The notes: generated from the sequence alone by a model not told the origin. A DNA stretch of 64,000 nt from Rikenellaceae bacterium (GCA_015059865.1 SUZP01000005.1:1-64000); one strand, 5' to 3'; positions 17,294 through 26,405 are shown, numbered from the stretch's first letter. Made by a program: numbers and translations.

Positions 17294-17425
17294 CTCCCCA
17301 TAAAGCGAACGAGGTGAGCGCCGCCATCAAGGGCTTAAAGCCCGTCGCCATAAAGCAGTCGCAGACTGCGCCGCCATAATAGTTGCGCCGCGAAAACGCT
17401 CGGAGTCCGCAAAGCAGAAAACAAA
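17294..17425. repeat. Mini-hairpin array A
   Basis: Palindromes such as GGGCTTAAAGCCC and GCAGTCGCAGACTGC are joined by linkers of the form CGCCATAAAG. The array ends in a module TTGCGCCG...ACGCTCGGAGT found at the other three arrays (24.3, 31.9 and 51.9 kb). It lies in the long leader of the surface lipoprotein gene. Confidence 0.75.
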
Positions 17426-17476
17426 AAACTTTTTAAAGTATCAATAAACACTATTTTTAACTAAACTAAAACAACA

Positions 17477-20400
17477 ATGAAAAAAATTTACAAGATTTTC
17501 ATGGCAGTTGCAGCGGTTGCAGGCGTAACAGCTTGTACCACAGATGCAACTGAGGACCTCGGAGTAAATCTCAACGAAGGTCAGACAACTCTCACATTGT
17601 CGCTTGACGACACCCGTACTCAGCTCGGCGAAAAGGCTGACGGCGTCTACCCTCTCACTTGGGCTGCGGGCGATGTTATTTCGGTAAATGGCTCGGTATC
17701 AAATGCTCTTGCAGAAGATGAGGCTGGCGCAACAACCGCAACATTTAACTTCGAAAAAGGCTTTGGTAGTGCGCCTTATTTCATTGCTTACCCTGCAACT
17801 TCGACTAACAATCAGGTTGTTTTTGCGGCTGAGCAAACACATGTAAGCAGCACCACTTTCGGCAATGGTGCAGCTGTAATGTATGGCTACGCAACTGACC
17901 TTAGCAGCGTTAAGCTCAACCACTTGACTGGCGTATTGAAGATTGGCGTCGTTAGCGGAACAGCTGAGCCTGCATATATCAAGGAGGTGCGTATCTCGAC
18001 CGTAGACCGCAAGCCTATCGCAGGTGCGTTCAATGTTGATGCAGAGGGCAAACTCACTGCAACTGAGGGAGCAACCGAGGTTATTACCTACAAGGCAGCA
18101 GACGATGCAAGTATCATAGCACCAATGGGCACAGCAACAAGCGAAAATCCTAACTATATCTATGTAGTAGTTCCTGCTGGCACTTACGGTGAGTTGTTTG
18201 TAACTTTGGAGAGCGCAGATGGTGTGATGTACAAGACCATCACAACCGACAGCACTAAGCCGATTAATGCAGGCGCAGTTCGCGAGTTCTCGAACAACAT
18301 CGAGTTTGTTCCAACTGACGAGGCTGAGGTATTTGTAATCTCTAATTATGGTGATTTGTGTGATTACAAGGAGGCTGTTGAGAAGGGCTCAACTCTTGGC
18401 GCTGTTTTGGTAAATGATATTGAACTTCCTGCTAAGGGCGATGTGTTAATTGGCCAAGATTGGGCTTCAATCAACGCTCCTGAGTACGCTGCCGAGTTCA
18501 ATGGTAATGGCTACGCTATCAAGGGTTTGTATGCTCCATTGTTCGACACCGTAGCAGCTACTATCAAGGGTGTGCACTTGAAGGATGTAAAGATTGCGAA
18601 GGAGTACGCTTCGGCAAACACCGGTGCTTTGGTTAATACCTACACAGGTACAAGCATTACCCACTGCTCGGCTGAGGGAACAATTACTCTTACACGAGCA
18701 AATAGTGTTGTAAACAAGATTGGCGGTTTGGTTGGTACGGTATCGAACTTCACAACTGACTGGGAGATTAGCGACTGCGTAAACAACTGTGCTATCACTG
18801 TGGCTTTGACCAAAGACGAAACATCGCAGACAACTTTCGTTGGAGGTATTATGGGTGATTACTATATTGCTGCTGAGGATGCTGCTGCCACAACAGTAAC
18901 CCTCTCAAACAATACAAATAATAGCGCAATCAGCTTAACCGGTGAAACTGGTGCGATTGTTGGCGTAAGCGGTATCGCAGCTCGCTTGTACAGTTGTAAC
19001 CTTGTACTTACCGATTGTGCAAATATCGGTAGCGTATCTGCGGAGCTTAGCGCTTCTATCGAGTTCCATGTATCTGGTATTGTAGGAAGATATGTTGCTG
19101 GTTACAATTTAACGGCAACAAATTGCTACAACTCTGGTAAGATTAGTGCTAATATTACAGCCGCTAACACTACCACTGCATACTCTTCGGCAGGTGGATG
19201 CTTCGGCTATTTAGCTAATTCAGCAGGAGGTCTCTTGACTATCAACAATTGCGATAATAGCGCCAATATCGAGGTTGAAGCAACTACTTCGATAGCAAAC
19301 CAGCTCCATATCGGTGGCCTTGCAGGCTGTCTCTATTCTATTATGGATGTGCAAAACTGCGAAAATACAGGAGAGAAGGTATTGTTTAATGGCCAAGGCT
19401 TATCTCATCGTTTCAACTTAGGTGGTTTGGCTGGTCGTGTCGCTTTGAATAATAGTAGCGATACAACCAATGAAAATGGTCTGAATGTCATTAACTTCAA
19501 AACTTGTACAAATGCAGCCGATGTCTCTATGACAGATGGTGGAACAATATCCCACCAAGTCTTTGTTGGAGGTGTTATAGCATCTAGTTATGCTTTGTCT
19601 ACTCAGCGTGCAACATTTACCTATGACGATTTGGATAATAATGGAAATATTACGGTAAGTTCTAAGGATTGGACATACACGGGAGATAAAAGTAGTGGCG
19701 ATGCATTGGATGTTCCAAGATTGATGGTAGGAGGTGTTCTCGGTACAGATTGGATTGACGATTCATCATCAACAGGTTCAAATTACAGTTCTTTCTGTAT
19801 TACTAATTGTAACAATGGTGACGAGAAGAGCGTAAATACCAAGAAAATTTTGATTACAGGCGAGAAAAACTACTCTGTATCGGTCGGAGGTATTGTAGGT
19901 GTTCGTTCGTATGGTACTCCTAAGAGCAACGCGACTACATATCCATCAAAGATAGATGGTTGCAAGAACTATATGACCATCGAGCATAGTGCTACTACCA
20001 CTTGTCAGGATAATCTCTATCTTGGTGGAATCTGCGGTATGGCTTCGCATGTTCAACGATATCAACGAGTATGCTTCCACAACTCTACCAACTATGGCAA
20101 TATCAACGCGAATGCTGCGAATGTTACAGATAATATTAGTGTGTCGGGCGTTTTGGCGGTACAAAGAAACCATCAGCAGAGAAGCGCAAGTAATGGTAGA
20201 AAGCCTGCTGGTGTAACAATGGAGAACGTTTATAATAAGGGTACTATTAATGTTGGTGGCACAACCGGCTTTACTTGCACCAATCTTCGAGTTGGTGGTC
20301 TTGTTGGCGAGGCAGAGTTATTGGCATATGCTGTGAACAATAATAATAGTTATACCGTAAATAACAATCATTATATCCTTACAGATGTAGCCAATGTCGG

Positions 20401-20737
20401 TAATATCAATGTATCGAATGTAACAGGTACTCGTTATATCGGTGGTGCTCTCGGACAAGATGTAAGATTAGGAGGCTCTCGCACATACACTAATTTTAAA
20501 TCACATTGTACAATTACAGTGAGCGAGGGTTATAATGCTGGTATGCTTGCTGGTATGGAGCCTACAGGTAGTGTTAAATTCTCGAATTGTGAGGTAGGTG
20601 GTACCTTGGTTAAGGGTGCAACATCTACACTTATCGATGCTGCAAATGTTACACAGTATAGCTTTGGTGCTACTACTGCACCAAACGCTTTGTATGCAAG
20701 CGTAACATTCTTGGCAACACAACCAGTAGTGGAGTAA
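17477..20737 (+). CDS. Large surface lipoprotein, fimbrillin-like head and GLUG-like repeats
   Basis: The 1086-aa protein has a lipobox ending at Cys20 (GVTAC). Residues about 35-290 look like a fimbrillin-type N-terminal domain (TRTQLGEKADGVYPLTWAAGD). The remainder is a long beta-helix-like array of about a dozen units with the motif hxGGLxG, roughly 50 residues apart (IGGLVG, VGGIMG, IGGLAG, LGGLAG, VGGIVG, LGGICG, VGGLVG), rich in Asn, Thr and Cys. Such proteins are displayed on the outer membrane; adhesion is a guess. A 42-aa peptide gene follows in the same unit. No catalytic motif is visible. Confidence 0.8.
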   Translation: MKKIYKIFMAVAAVAGVTACTTDATEDLGVNLNEGQTTLTLSLDDTRTQLGEKADGVYPLTWAAGDVISVNGSVSNALAEDEAGATTATFNFEKGFGSAPYFIAYPATSTNNQVVFAAEQTHVSSTTFGNGAAVMYGYATDLSSVKLNHLTGVLKIGVVSGTAEPAYIKEVRISTVDRKPIAGAFNVDAEGKLTATEGATEVITYKAADDASIIAPMGTATSENPNYIYVVVPAGTYGELFVTLESADGVMYKTITTDSTKPINAGAVREFSNNIEFVPTDEAEVFVISNYGDLCDYKEAVEKGSTLGAVLVNDIELPAKGDVLIGQDWASINAPEYAAEFNGNGYAIKGLYAPLFDTVAATIKGVHLKDVKIAKEYASANTGALVNTYTGTSITHCSAEGTITLTRANSVVNKIGGLVGTVSNFTTDWEISDCVNNCAITVALTKDETSQTTFVGGIMGDYYIAAEDAAATTVTLSNNTNNSAISLTGETGAIVGVSGIAARLYSCNLVLTDCANIGSVSAELSASIEFHVSGIVGRYVAGYNLTATNCYNSGKISANITAANTTTAYSSAGGCFGYLANSAGGLLTINNCDNSANIEVEATTSIANQLHIGGLAGCLYSIMDVQNCENTGEKVLFNGQGLSHRFNLGGLAGRVALNNSSDTTNENGLNVINFKTCTNAADVSMTDGGTISHQVFVGGVIASSYALSTQRATFTYDDLDNNGNITVSSKDWTYTGDKSSGDALDVPRLMVGGVLGTDWIDDSSSTGSNYSSFCITNCNNGDEKSVNTKKILITGEKNYSVSVGGIVGVRSYGTPKSNATTYPSKIDGCKNYMTIEHSATTTCQDNLYLGGICGMASHVQRYQRVCFHNSTNYGNINANAANVTDNISVSGVLAVQRNHQQRSASNGRKPAGVTMENVYNKGTINVGGTTGFTCTNLRVGGLVGEAELLAYAVNNNNSYTVNNNHYILTDVANVGNINVSNVTGTRYIGGALGQDVRLGGSRTYTNFKSHCTITVSEGYNAGMLAGMEPTGSVKFSNCEVGGTLVKGATSTLIDAANVTQYSFGATTAPNALYASVTFLATQPVVE

Positions 20738-20773
20738 TTAAAAATTAGAGAAATTAAGGAATTTAGGAAGATT

Positions 20774-20902
20774 ATGAAGAAATTATTTTATACTGCGCCT
20801 GAGGTTATGGCGTATGAGGTGGTAGCTGAGCGTGGCTATCAAGCGAGCGCATCGTTCGGCTTGGATGGCTTCGGCACAGAGACCGACACAACAGAGTGGT
20901 AA
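20774..20902 (+). CDS. Small conserved peptide after surface lipoprotein
   Basis: This 42-aa ORF is too short for the track. It starts ATG 36 nt after the lipoprotein stop, reads MKKLFYTAPEVMAYEVVAER and continues to an acidic tail ending TEW. Small proteins of this form (basic start, PEV, E-x-x-x-E-R-G, then Gly and acidic residues) are, from memory, common next to surface lipoprotein genes in Bacteroidales. No signal peptide or membrane segment is seen. The terminator follows directly, so it belongs to this transcript. Function is unknown. Confidence 0.75.
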   Translation: MKKLFYTAPEVMAYEVVAERGYQASASFGLDGFGTETDTTEW

Positions 20903-20927
20903 CATTCTTTTCATCAAGTTGTTGGAA

Positions 20928-20982
20928 GGGGCTTGCGTAGTGATGCGCGAGCTCCTTTTTTTGGGGCCAAAAGGCCCCAAAA
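20928..20982 (+). terminator. Double terminator after the peptide gene
   Basis: A GC-rich stem (GGGGCTTGCG with GCGCGAGCTCC, imperfect) runs into seven T's, and a second hairpin (TTGGGGCC-AAAA-GGCCCCAA) follows. Confidence 0.75.
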
Positions 20983-20983
20983 A

Positions 20984-21069
20984 GAATTAAGAATTAAGAA
21001 TTGAGAATTAAGAATTAAAAATTAAAAATTCCTTTAATTGTCAATTGTCAATTCGTCAATTGTCAATTA
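20984..21069. repeat. Heptamer repeat tract
   Basis: About ten copies of AATTAAG/AATTGAG/AATTAAA are followed by the reverse-complement type TTGTCAA. The period is seven bases throughout. It lies between two terminators, in sequence probably not transcribed. Confidence 0.85.
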
Positions 21070-21090
21070 AAAAACTGCTCACTAAACAAA

Positions 21091-21125
21091 AAAGAGCGTG
21101 TCTAAACTTGTTAGACACGCTCTTG
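21091..21125 (-). terminator. Terminator of rplM-rpsI-rpsB-tsf
   Basis: GAGCGTGTCTAA pairs perfectly with TTAGACACGCTC around a five-base loop, with A/T flanks. It shares the GTGTCTAA half-stem with two other terminators here. Confidence 0.88.
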
Positions 21126-21146
21126 CGTATTAGTATTATACTAAGC

Positions 21147-22148
21147 TTAGTCAGAAAGCGATACTCGCTTGAATGCAAGCACCTTAGCCTCTGCATCAGC
21201 TGCCTTGATAACATCCTTAACAGGAGTCTTACCATCGCCCATCTGATAGCCCTGCTCTTCGAGAGTGTTCTCTTTGAGGAACTTCTGAACACGGCCCTTA
21301 GCGATGTTCTCAATCATCTGCATATTGAGGTTTGCTGCCTTAGCCTCGCCTACGGTCTTGATAATCTCGCGAGCCTGCGCTGCCTGCTCTGCGGTAATCC
21401 AACCCTTCGACTGGTTCGACTCGATGTGGTCCTCGCTATCAACATGTGCAGGGTTGATACCTGCCTTGGTGAGAGCTGCGTTAATCTCCTTCTGCACGAG
21501 CTCATCCTTAGTCTTCTCAACTGCGGTCTTGAACTCTGCATCGAGTACGCTCTGCTCAACATTTGCTGCCGATACAGCTACCGGATTCATCGAAGCAACC
21601 TGCATTGCTACACCCTTAGCAACCTGTGCGTCAAGCTCCTTGTTGAAGCCTACAACAGCAGCAAGCTTGCCGGTGATAACATGCATATAAGCCGAAATAA
21701 ATGGTGCCTCGATAGCCTCGTAACCTGCAACAACATGCTTCTCGCCTGTCTGTCCAGTCAACTCGGTAACAGCAGCCTCAACAGTACGACCATCTGCAAG
21801 TGTGCAAGCCATAAGAGCCTCCTTATCAGCAGGGAAGTGAGTGAGAGCTGCATCTGCAATCGCCTGAGCAAGTGCCTGGAAGTCAGCGTTCTTAGCAACG
21901 AAGTCGGTCTCGCAACCGAGGCCTACTACGATAGCCTTACCGCCCTGAACCTTTGCAATAACGGCACCCTCCGAGGTCTCACGGTCAGCACGCTTAGCAG
22001 CTACGAGCTTACCCTTCTCCTTGATAATCTCCTTAGCGCGGTCGAAGTCGCCATCCGACTCAACAAGAGCCTTCTTGCAATCCATCATACCTGCACCAGT
22101 CATCTTACGCAACTTCATTACATCAGCTGCCTTAATCTCTATTGCCAT
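21147..22148 (-). CDS. tsf: Elongation factor Ts
   Basis: The 333-aa nucleotide exchange factor for EF-Tu begins with a UBA-like domain (residues about 4-50, MKLRKMTGAGMMDCKKALVE). The core carries GLGCETDFVAKN, the motif contacting EF-Tu. It is longer than the E. coli protein (283 aa), with extra sequence in the dimerisation region around residues 180-260. It is the last gene of the ribosomal operon, 30 nt after rpsB. Confidence 0.97.
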   Translation of the reverse strand: MAIEIKAADVMKLRKMTGAGMMDCKKALVESDGDFDRAKEIIKEKGKLVAAKRADRETSEGAVIAKVQGGKAIVVGLGCETDFVAKNADFQALAQAIADAALTHFPADKEALMACTLADGRTVEAAVTELTGQTGEKHVVAGYEAIEAPFISAYMHVITGKLAAVVGFNKELDAQVAKGVAMQVASMNPVAVSAANVEQSVLDAEFKTAVEKTKDELVQKEINAALTKAGINPAHVDSEDHIESNQSKGWITAEQAAQAREIIKTVGEAKAANLNMQMIENIAKGRVQKFLKENTLEEQGYQMGDGKTPVKDVIKAADAEAKVLAFKRVSLSD

Positions 22149-22178
22149 AGTTTTCTCTGGTTTTCTTTTTGTTAATAA

Positions 22179-23045
22179 TTAAGCCTCTGCCTGAGCCTCC
22201 TCAGCAGGAGCCTCAACAGCTGCTACTACCTCTGCTGCAACTGCCTCCTCTGCATCAACCGAAGCCTTTACGCTCTTCTTGATACGAGTCTTAGCAGGTT
22301 TCTTTGCAGGAGCCTCTGTGTTAGCCTCAGCCTCAACAGCCTCCTTCTCTCTCTCAAGCTTGCGCTCCTCTGCGCCCTCAGCGATAGCAGCACATACTGT
22401 ATCGAGAATCAAAGCGATTGACTTTGTTGCATCGTCATTTGCTGGGATTACATAATCAATGTCGGTTGGATCACAACAAGTATCTACCATTGCAAATACC
22501 GGAATATTCAAACGCTTTGCCTCCTTAACGGCATTCTGCTCCTTCTGCACATCGATAACGAACAATGCAGCAGGAAGGCGAGTAAGGTCAGCGATAGAAC
22601 CGAGGTTCTTCTCCAATTTTGCACGCTGACGCGAAATCTGTAACTTCTCTCGCTTAGAGAAGTTCTCGAAAAGACCGTCTGCCATCTGCTTGTCGATGGT
22701 TGCCATCTTCTTGACAGCACGGCGTATAGTTGGGAAGTTTGTAAGCATACCGCCAGCCCAACGCTCTGTTACATAAGGCATTCCTACGGCTGCTACCTTT
22801 TCGGCAACAATCTCCTTTGCTTGTTTCTTGGTTGCAACAAACAACACACGACGACCACTCTTTGCGATGTTTTTGAGTGCTGCTGCTGCCTCATCCAACT
22901 TCACTACTGTCTTGTGAAGGTCGATGATATGGATGCCGTTCTTCTCCATAAAGATATATGGAGCCATTTTAGGATTCCACTTGCGCTTCAAGTGACCGAA
23001 ATGAACGCCAGCCTCCAATAATGTATTAAAATCTGTTCTAGACAT
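22179..23045 (-). CDS. rpsB: Ribosomal protein S2
   Basis: The 288-aa protein starts with the S2 signature LLEAGVHFGH..RKWNPKM and contains FVATKKQAKEIV and YVIPANDDATKSI. The last 60 residues or so form an Ala/Glu/Lys-rich extension absent from E. coli S2. It is followed by tsf after 30 nt. A 241-nt spacer separates it from rpsI and contains interleaved complementary segments that may be an autoregulatory leader. Confidence 0.97.
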   Translation of the reverse strand: MSRTDFNTLLEAGVHFGHLKRKWNPKMAPYIFMEKNGIHIIDLHKTVVKLDEAAAALKNIAKSGRRVLFVATKKQAKEIVAEKVAAVGMPYVTERWAGGMLTNFPTIRRAVKKMATIDKQMADGLFENFSKREKLQISRQRAKLEKNLGSIADLTRLPAALFVIDVQKEQNAVKEAKRLNIPVFAMVDTCCDPTDIDYVIPANDDATKSIALILDTVCAAIAEGAEERKLEREKEAVEAEANTEAPAKKPAKTRIKKSVKASVDAEEAVAAEVVAAVEAPAEEAQAEA

Positions 23046-23170
23046 TTTAGTTTCTTTTTTTTGTAATTTTAATTTCTCTTTTCTTCAACTCTCGCGGTAG
23101 TGACCTTGTCAATCCGAAGAGTTTTCCGCGACAGGGCAAGTAGCAAAGTAGCACTTTTTTCTGACCATCA
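23046..23170 (-). promoter_or_regulatory. rpsB leader with interleaved helices
   Basis: On the minus strand CGCGG (23130-23126), AACTCT (23123-23118), CCGCG (23097-23093) and AGAGTT (23092-23087) occur in that order. First pairs with third and second with fourth, so the helices are interleaved: a pseudoknot or two alternative hairpins. A weak promoter-like CTACTTTG precedes at 23144-23151. Control by S2 is inference. Confidence 0.45.
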
Positions 23171-23286
23171 GCTATTAGCCATTGGCCATTAGCTCTATAT
23201 AATAATATAAGTATAAGTGGTCTTGCTGACTTTCGTAAACCCTTGTCGTGCTTTGCCGATTTGTTAGTCTGCTTGCGAAATAAAAA

Positions 23287-23673
23287 TTAACGCTTGCTGA
23301 ACTGGAACTTACGACGTGCACCAGGCTGTCCCGGCTTCTTACGCTCAACCTCACGGGCGTCACGAGTAAGGAATCCGTTCTTCTTCAAAACAGGACGATA
23401 CTCTGCGTTAATCTCGCACAATGCGCGAGCGATACCCATACGAGCGGCCTCTGCCTGACCCTTGATACCACCACCTACGAGGTTTACAACAACATCGTAA
23501 GCCTCAGCAGTCTCGGTTACGAGCAATGGCTGCTTAACCTCGTACTGCAAGATGTTCAATGGGAAATAGACATCAAGAGCCTTGTGGTTGATTGTAATGT
23601 TACCAGTTCCCGGCTTCACGAATACGCGAGCTACAGCTGCCTTACGGCGACCAACTGTGTTTACAACTTCCAT
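23287..23673 (-). CDS. rpsI: Ribosomal protein S9
   Basis: The 128-aa protein carries the S9 patterns [15 protein letters not shown] near the N-terminus and a basic C-terminal tail ending KFQFSKR, which reaches toward the P-site tRNA. Five nt separate it from rplM, the usual bacterial pairing. Confidence 0.98.
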   Translation of the reverse strand: MEVVNTVGRRKAAVARVFVKPGTGNITINHKALDVYFPLNILQYEVKQPLLVTETAEAYDVVVNLVGGGIKGQAEAARMGIARALCEINAEYRPVLKKNGFLTRDAREVERKKPGQPGARRKFQFSKR

Positions 23674-23678
23674 AATTC

Positions 23679-24134
23679 TTACTTAATCTCGTTTAACTTA
23701 ATTTGCTTTGGGTTCTGAGCTGCGTGCGGATGCTCTGCACCAGCATAAACCTTCAAGTTTTTGATAATAGCCTCTCCAAGACGGTTCTTTGGCAACATAC
23801 CACGAACTGCCTCTTCGATTACGAACTCAGGTTTCTTTGCCAAATATAAGGCAGGAGTAGCGAAACGCTGACCACCCGGATAGCCGGTGTGGCGGACATA
23901 GACCTTGTCGGTCAACTTCTTACCTGTGAGCTTCACCTTCTCGGCGTTGATAACGATAACATTGTCACCGCAATCAACATGAGGGGTGTAGCCCGGCTTG
24001 TTCTTACCGCAGAGAATCTTTGCAATCTGCGATGCCAAGCGGCCCAATACCTCGTTAGTAGCGTCGATGACAACCCACTCCTTGTTGACTGTCGCTGCAT
24101 TCAACGAGATAGTTTTGTAACTTAATGAATCCAT
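23679..24134 (-). CDS. rplM: Ribosomal protein L13
   Basis: The 151-aa protein has the L13 patterns [20 protein letters not shown] and [27 protein letters not shown]. It is the first gene of rplM-rpsI-rpsB-tsf. The TACCTTTG promoter lies 52 nt upstream. The ATG gives the N-terminus [20 protein letters not shown], common in Bacteroidetes L13. Confidence 0.98.
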   Translation of the reverse strand: MDSLSYKTISLNAATVNKEWVVIDATNEVLGRLASQIAKILCGKNKPGYTPHVDCGDNVIVINAEKVKLTGKKLTDKVYVRHTGYPGGQRFATPALYLAKKPEFVIEEAVRGMLPKNRLGEAIIKNLKVYAGAEHPHAAQNPKQIKLNEIK

Positions 24135-24185
24135 CTAATACTTGTTAAAAAAGTTTGTAATCCAACCTCGCACTTTGCGAGTGCG

Positions 24186-24193
24186 CAAAGGTA
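24186..24193 (-). promoter_or_regulatory. Promoter -7 box, rplM operon
   Basis: TACCTTTG on the minus strand lies 52 nt before the rplM ATG. Confidence 0.7.
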
Positions 24194-24262
24194 CGAATAA
24201 TTTTTTGAATAAACCAACTTTTTATAAAATAAAAATCATAAGGCTTTTAGCCATTGGCATTT

Positions 24263-24382
24263 GGTTGATTGGAACTCCTACCCTTGTCAAGGCGCAAGTT
24301 TTACTGGGGGTTACTGGGGGCGGGCGTTCCGCCCTTTACTGGGGGCGCACCTGCGGTGCTTTACTGGGGAGCGCGGAGAGTT
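24263..24382. repeat. Mini-hairpin array B
   Basis: The end module ACTCC...TCAAGGCGCAAG is followed by units with linker CTTTACTGGGGGCG and cargo palindromes GGGCGTTCCGCCC and GCACCTGCGGTGC. It lies between the rplM promoter and the Na/Pi gene end. Confidence 0.7.
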
Positions 24383-24412
24383 AAAGCTGTTTTAAACTAA
24401 TCCCCAAATAGT

Positions 24413-24482
24413 AAAATTGATTTTAAGTAGATGAGAGCAAGGCGCACAAGAAGCCCACTGCGCAGCATAATTTCCAAATAGT
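24413..24482. repeat. Half copy of the long palindrome, tandem 70-bp duplication
   Basis: The left arm of the following element is repeated with a period of 70 bp (AAAATTGATTTTAAG at 24413 and 24483). It breaks off just after GCGCAGCATA, exactly at the apical core. Confidence 0.8.
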
Positions 24483-24606
24483 AAAATTGATTTTAAGGAG
24501 GCAAATACAAGGCGCACAAGAAACCCACTGCGCAGCATAGTAAACCTATGTGAGCAAGTGGGTTATCGCAGTGCAACGCAGTAGTTGCCCCTTAAAATCG
24601 ATTTTT
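24483..24606 (-). repeat. Long palindrome, copy 2
   Basis: The terminal inverted repeat AAAATTGATTTTAAGG..GCAA has only two or three mismatches. The middle holds CCCACT/AGTGGG flanking the core GCGCAGCATA-loop-TATGTGAGC. The outer end overlaps the stop codon of the Na/Pi gene. Confidence 0.85.
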
Positions 24607-26314
24607 ACAGGGCTTGGGAGATATTGATAATGTAATCCCCCATTCGCTCTATCTCGGAGATAAGGTCGATGTAATATACTGACGAAGTATAACTCTCCTT
24701 GCCCTCCTCGATATTGCGAACCTCCTCCTCGCGAAGACGATTGCGCATATCATTGAGTTCGACCTCCGCCTCGACAGCAAGTTTAACATCAGGCTTACCA
24801 TCAAAGCCCTTTTCGAGATTGGCAATCATTACAGCATAGGCGTTATCGAGAAGTTTTAGCATTTGGTCAATCTTCTCGACACTCTTGTCGGTAAAGCGTT
24901 TGCCATGTTCATTACGGCGGGAGAGGATTCGGCTCACAGCCTCGCCGGAGTCGCCAAGGCTCTCCATCTCGCCAATAATCTTGAATAGAGCCTTCGATTG
25001 GGCGCGGGTTTTCTCGCTGATAGAGTCTTGTGGCAGGGAGTTAAGGAAGGTTGCAATTTCGTACTCAATACGGTCGGAAATCTCCTCATACTTAACGAGT
25101 TTGCCACGATAGAACTCAAAGTCCGCCTCGGTGGTGGCGTGAATTGCCGATTTGATATATCCGAGTTCGTTGCGAAGGATATTTGCGAAGTGGATAGTTT
25201 CGTTCTTCGCCTGCTCGATAGCTAACTCTGCCGTTCCCATAGGTCCAGCATCGATATATTTGAGATGTACGACATCCTCTTCCTCCTCGCTCTTCGACTT
25301 GATAGCCCAAGTTACAATCTTGGCAATCTGCGGTACAAACCAAATCAAAATGCAGGTATTGAATGTATTGAAAAGGGTGTGCAACATCGAAAGACCATAG
25401 AGTGCCGAAATCGAGGCATCTCCGCCGAGAGACTTGGTGGTATCGTGAGCAATCTCCATCGGGTTTGGATAGCCCATAGCCTCGATAATAAGTCCGACAA
25501 GCGATGTGAAAGGCTTGAAGAGAGCCAATGCCCACACAACACCGAAAACATTAAAGAGGGTATGCGCCAAAGCTGCACGCTTGGCGTTAGTATTTGCTAC
25601 CGCAGCAGCTATATTTGCGGTGATTGTAGTACCGATATTCTCGCCAAGCACCATCGCAGCAGCCATTTCGAATGGCAACCAGCCGAGGTTGAGCATAATC
25701 AGGGTAAGTGCCATTGTTGCACTCGAAGATTGCAAGACAAGCGTCAGCAATGTGCCGAAAACCAAGAAGATAAGCACCGAGCCAAAGCCGAAGCCCGACC
25801 ATGTTTTAATAAAGGATAGGACCTCAGGTGTTTGTTGCAAGTCGGGTACCGAGTTCTTCATCAGCGACAAGCCGAGGAACAACAACGAGAAGCCTATGAT
25901 AAACTCGCTGATATTGCGGCGCTTTTCAATCTTCGAGAGGCTCAGCACAAAGCCCACAGCCATCAACGGCACGGCAAAAATCGAGATATCCGCCTTGAAA
26001 CCGAGCAACGAGATAAGCCATGCCGTAATAGTAGTACCGATATTGGCACCCATAATTACGCCAATAGCCTGCTCCAACGCCAACAAACCGGCATTTACAA
26101 AGCCTACGACCATAACGGTAGTAGCACTCGACGATTGAATTACAGTGGTTATTCCCAAGCCTGTCAATACACCCTTAAAACGATTAGATGTCAGAGAGCC
26201 AAGAATTGCACGCATTCGACCTCCTGCGGTCTTCTGCAAGCCGGAACTCATCATATTCATTCCATAGAGGAACATTCCGAGAGCACCTAGCAAGGTTAGA
26301 ATTTGAAGTAACAT
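24605..26314 (-). CDS. Na/Pi cotransporter family protein with PhoU-like tail
   Basis: The 569-aa inner-membrane protein has two inverted Na_Pi_cotrans repeats, each with QSSSAT (TTVIQSSSATTVMVV and LVLQSSSATMALT), about eight membrane segments in residues 1-330, and a C-terminal helical PhoU-like domain (about 370-560). It is of the NptA/YjbB type; phosphate transport is expected, direction uncertain. The transcript has a leader of about 170 nt with alternative hairpins. The stop codon lies in the terminal repeat of a long palindrome. Confidence 0.9.
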   Translation of the reverse strand: MLLQILTLLGALGMFLYGMNMMSSGLQKTAGGRMRAILGSLTSNRFKGVLTGLGITTVIQSSSATTVMVVGFVNAGLLALEQAIGVIMGANIGTTITAWLISLLGFKADISIFAVPLMAVGFVLSLSKIEKRRNISEFIIGFSLLFLGLSLMKNSVPDLQQTPEVLSFIKTWSGFGFGSVLIFLVFGTLLTLVLQSSSATMALTLIMLNLGWLPFEMAAAMVLGENIGTTITANIAAAVANTNAKRAALAHTLFNVFGVVWALALFKPFTSLVGLIIEAMGYPNPMEIAHDTTKSLGGDASISALYGLSMLHTLFNTFNTCILIWFVPQIAKIVTWAIKSKSEEEEDVVHLKYIDAGPMGTAELAIEQAKNETIHFANILRNELGYIKSAIHATTEADFEFYRGKLVKYEEISDRIEYEIATFLNSLPQDSISEKTRAQSKALFKIIGEMESLGDSGEAVSRILSRRNEHGKRFTDKSVEKIDQMLKLLDNAYAVMIANLEKGFDGKPDVKLAVEAEVELNDMRNRLREEEVRNIEEGKESYTSSVYYIDLISEIERMGDYIINISQAL

Positions 26315-26405
26315 AATTAAAAGTTAGGTTGATAAATGTTTTGATTGTTATGTATTATAAGAGTGTTATTATGGATATCTACTAGTGGTATAACTTGCGT
26401 ATTAA

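Noticed and set aside
24166-24186. CGCACT..AGTGCG palindrome as an rplM leader hairpin
   Set aside because: It lies between the -7 box and the expected start of transcription, so most of it would not be in the RNA; an operator remains possible but unsupported.
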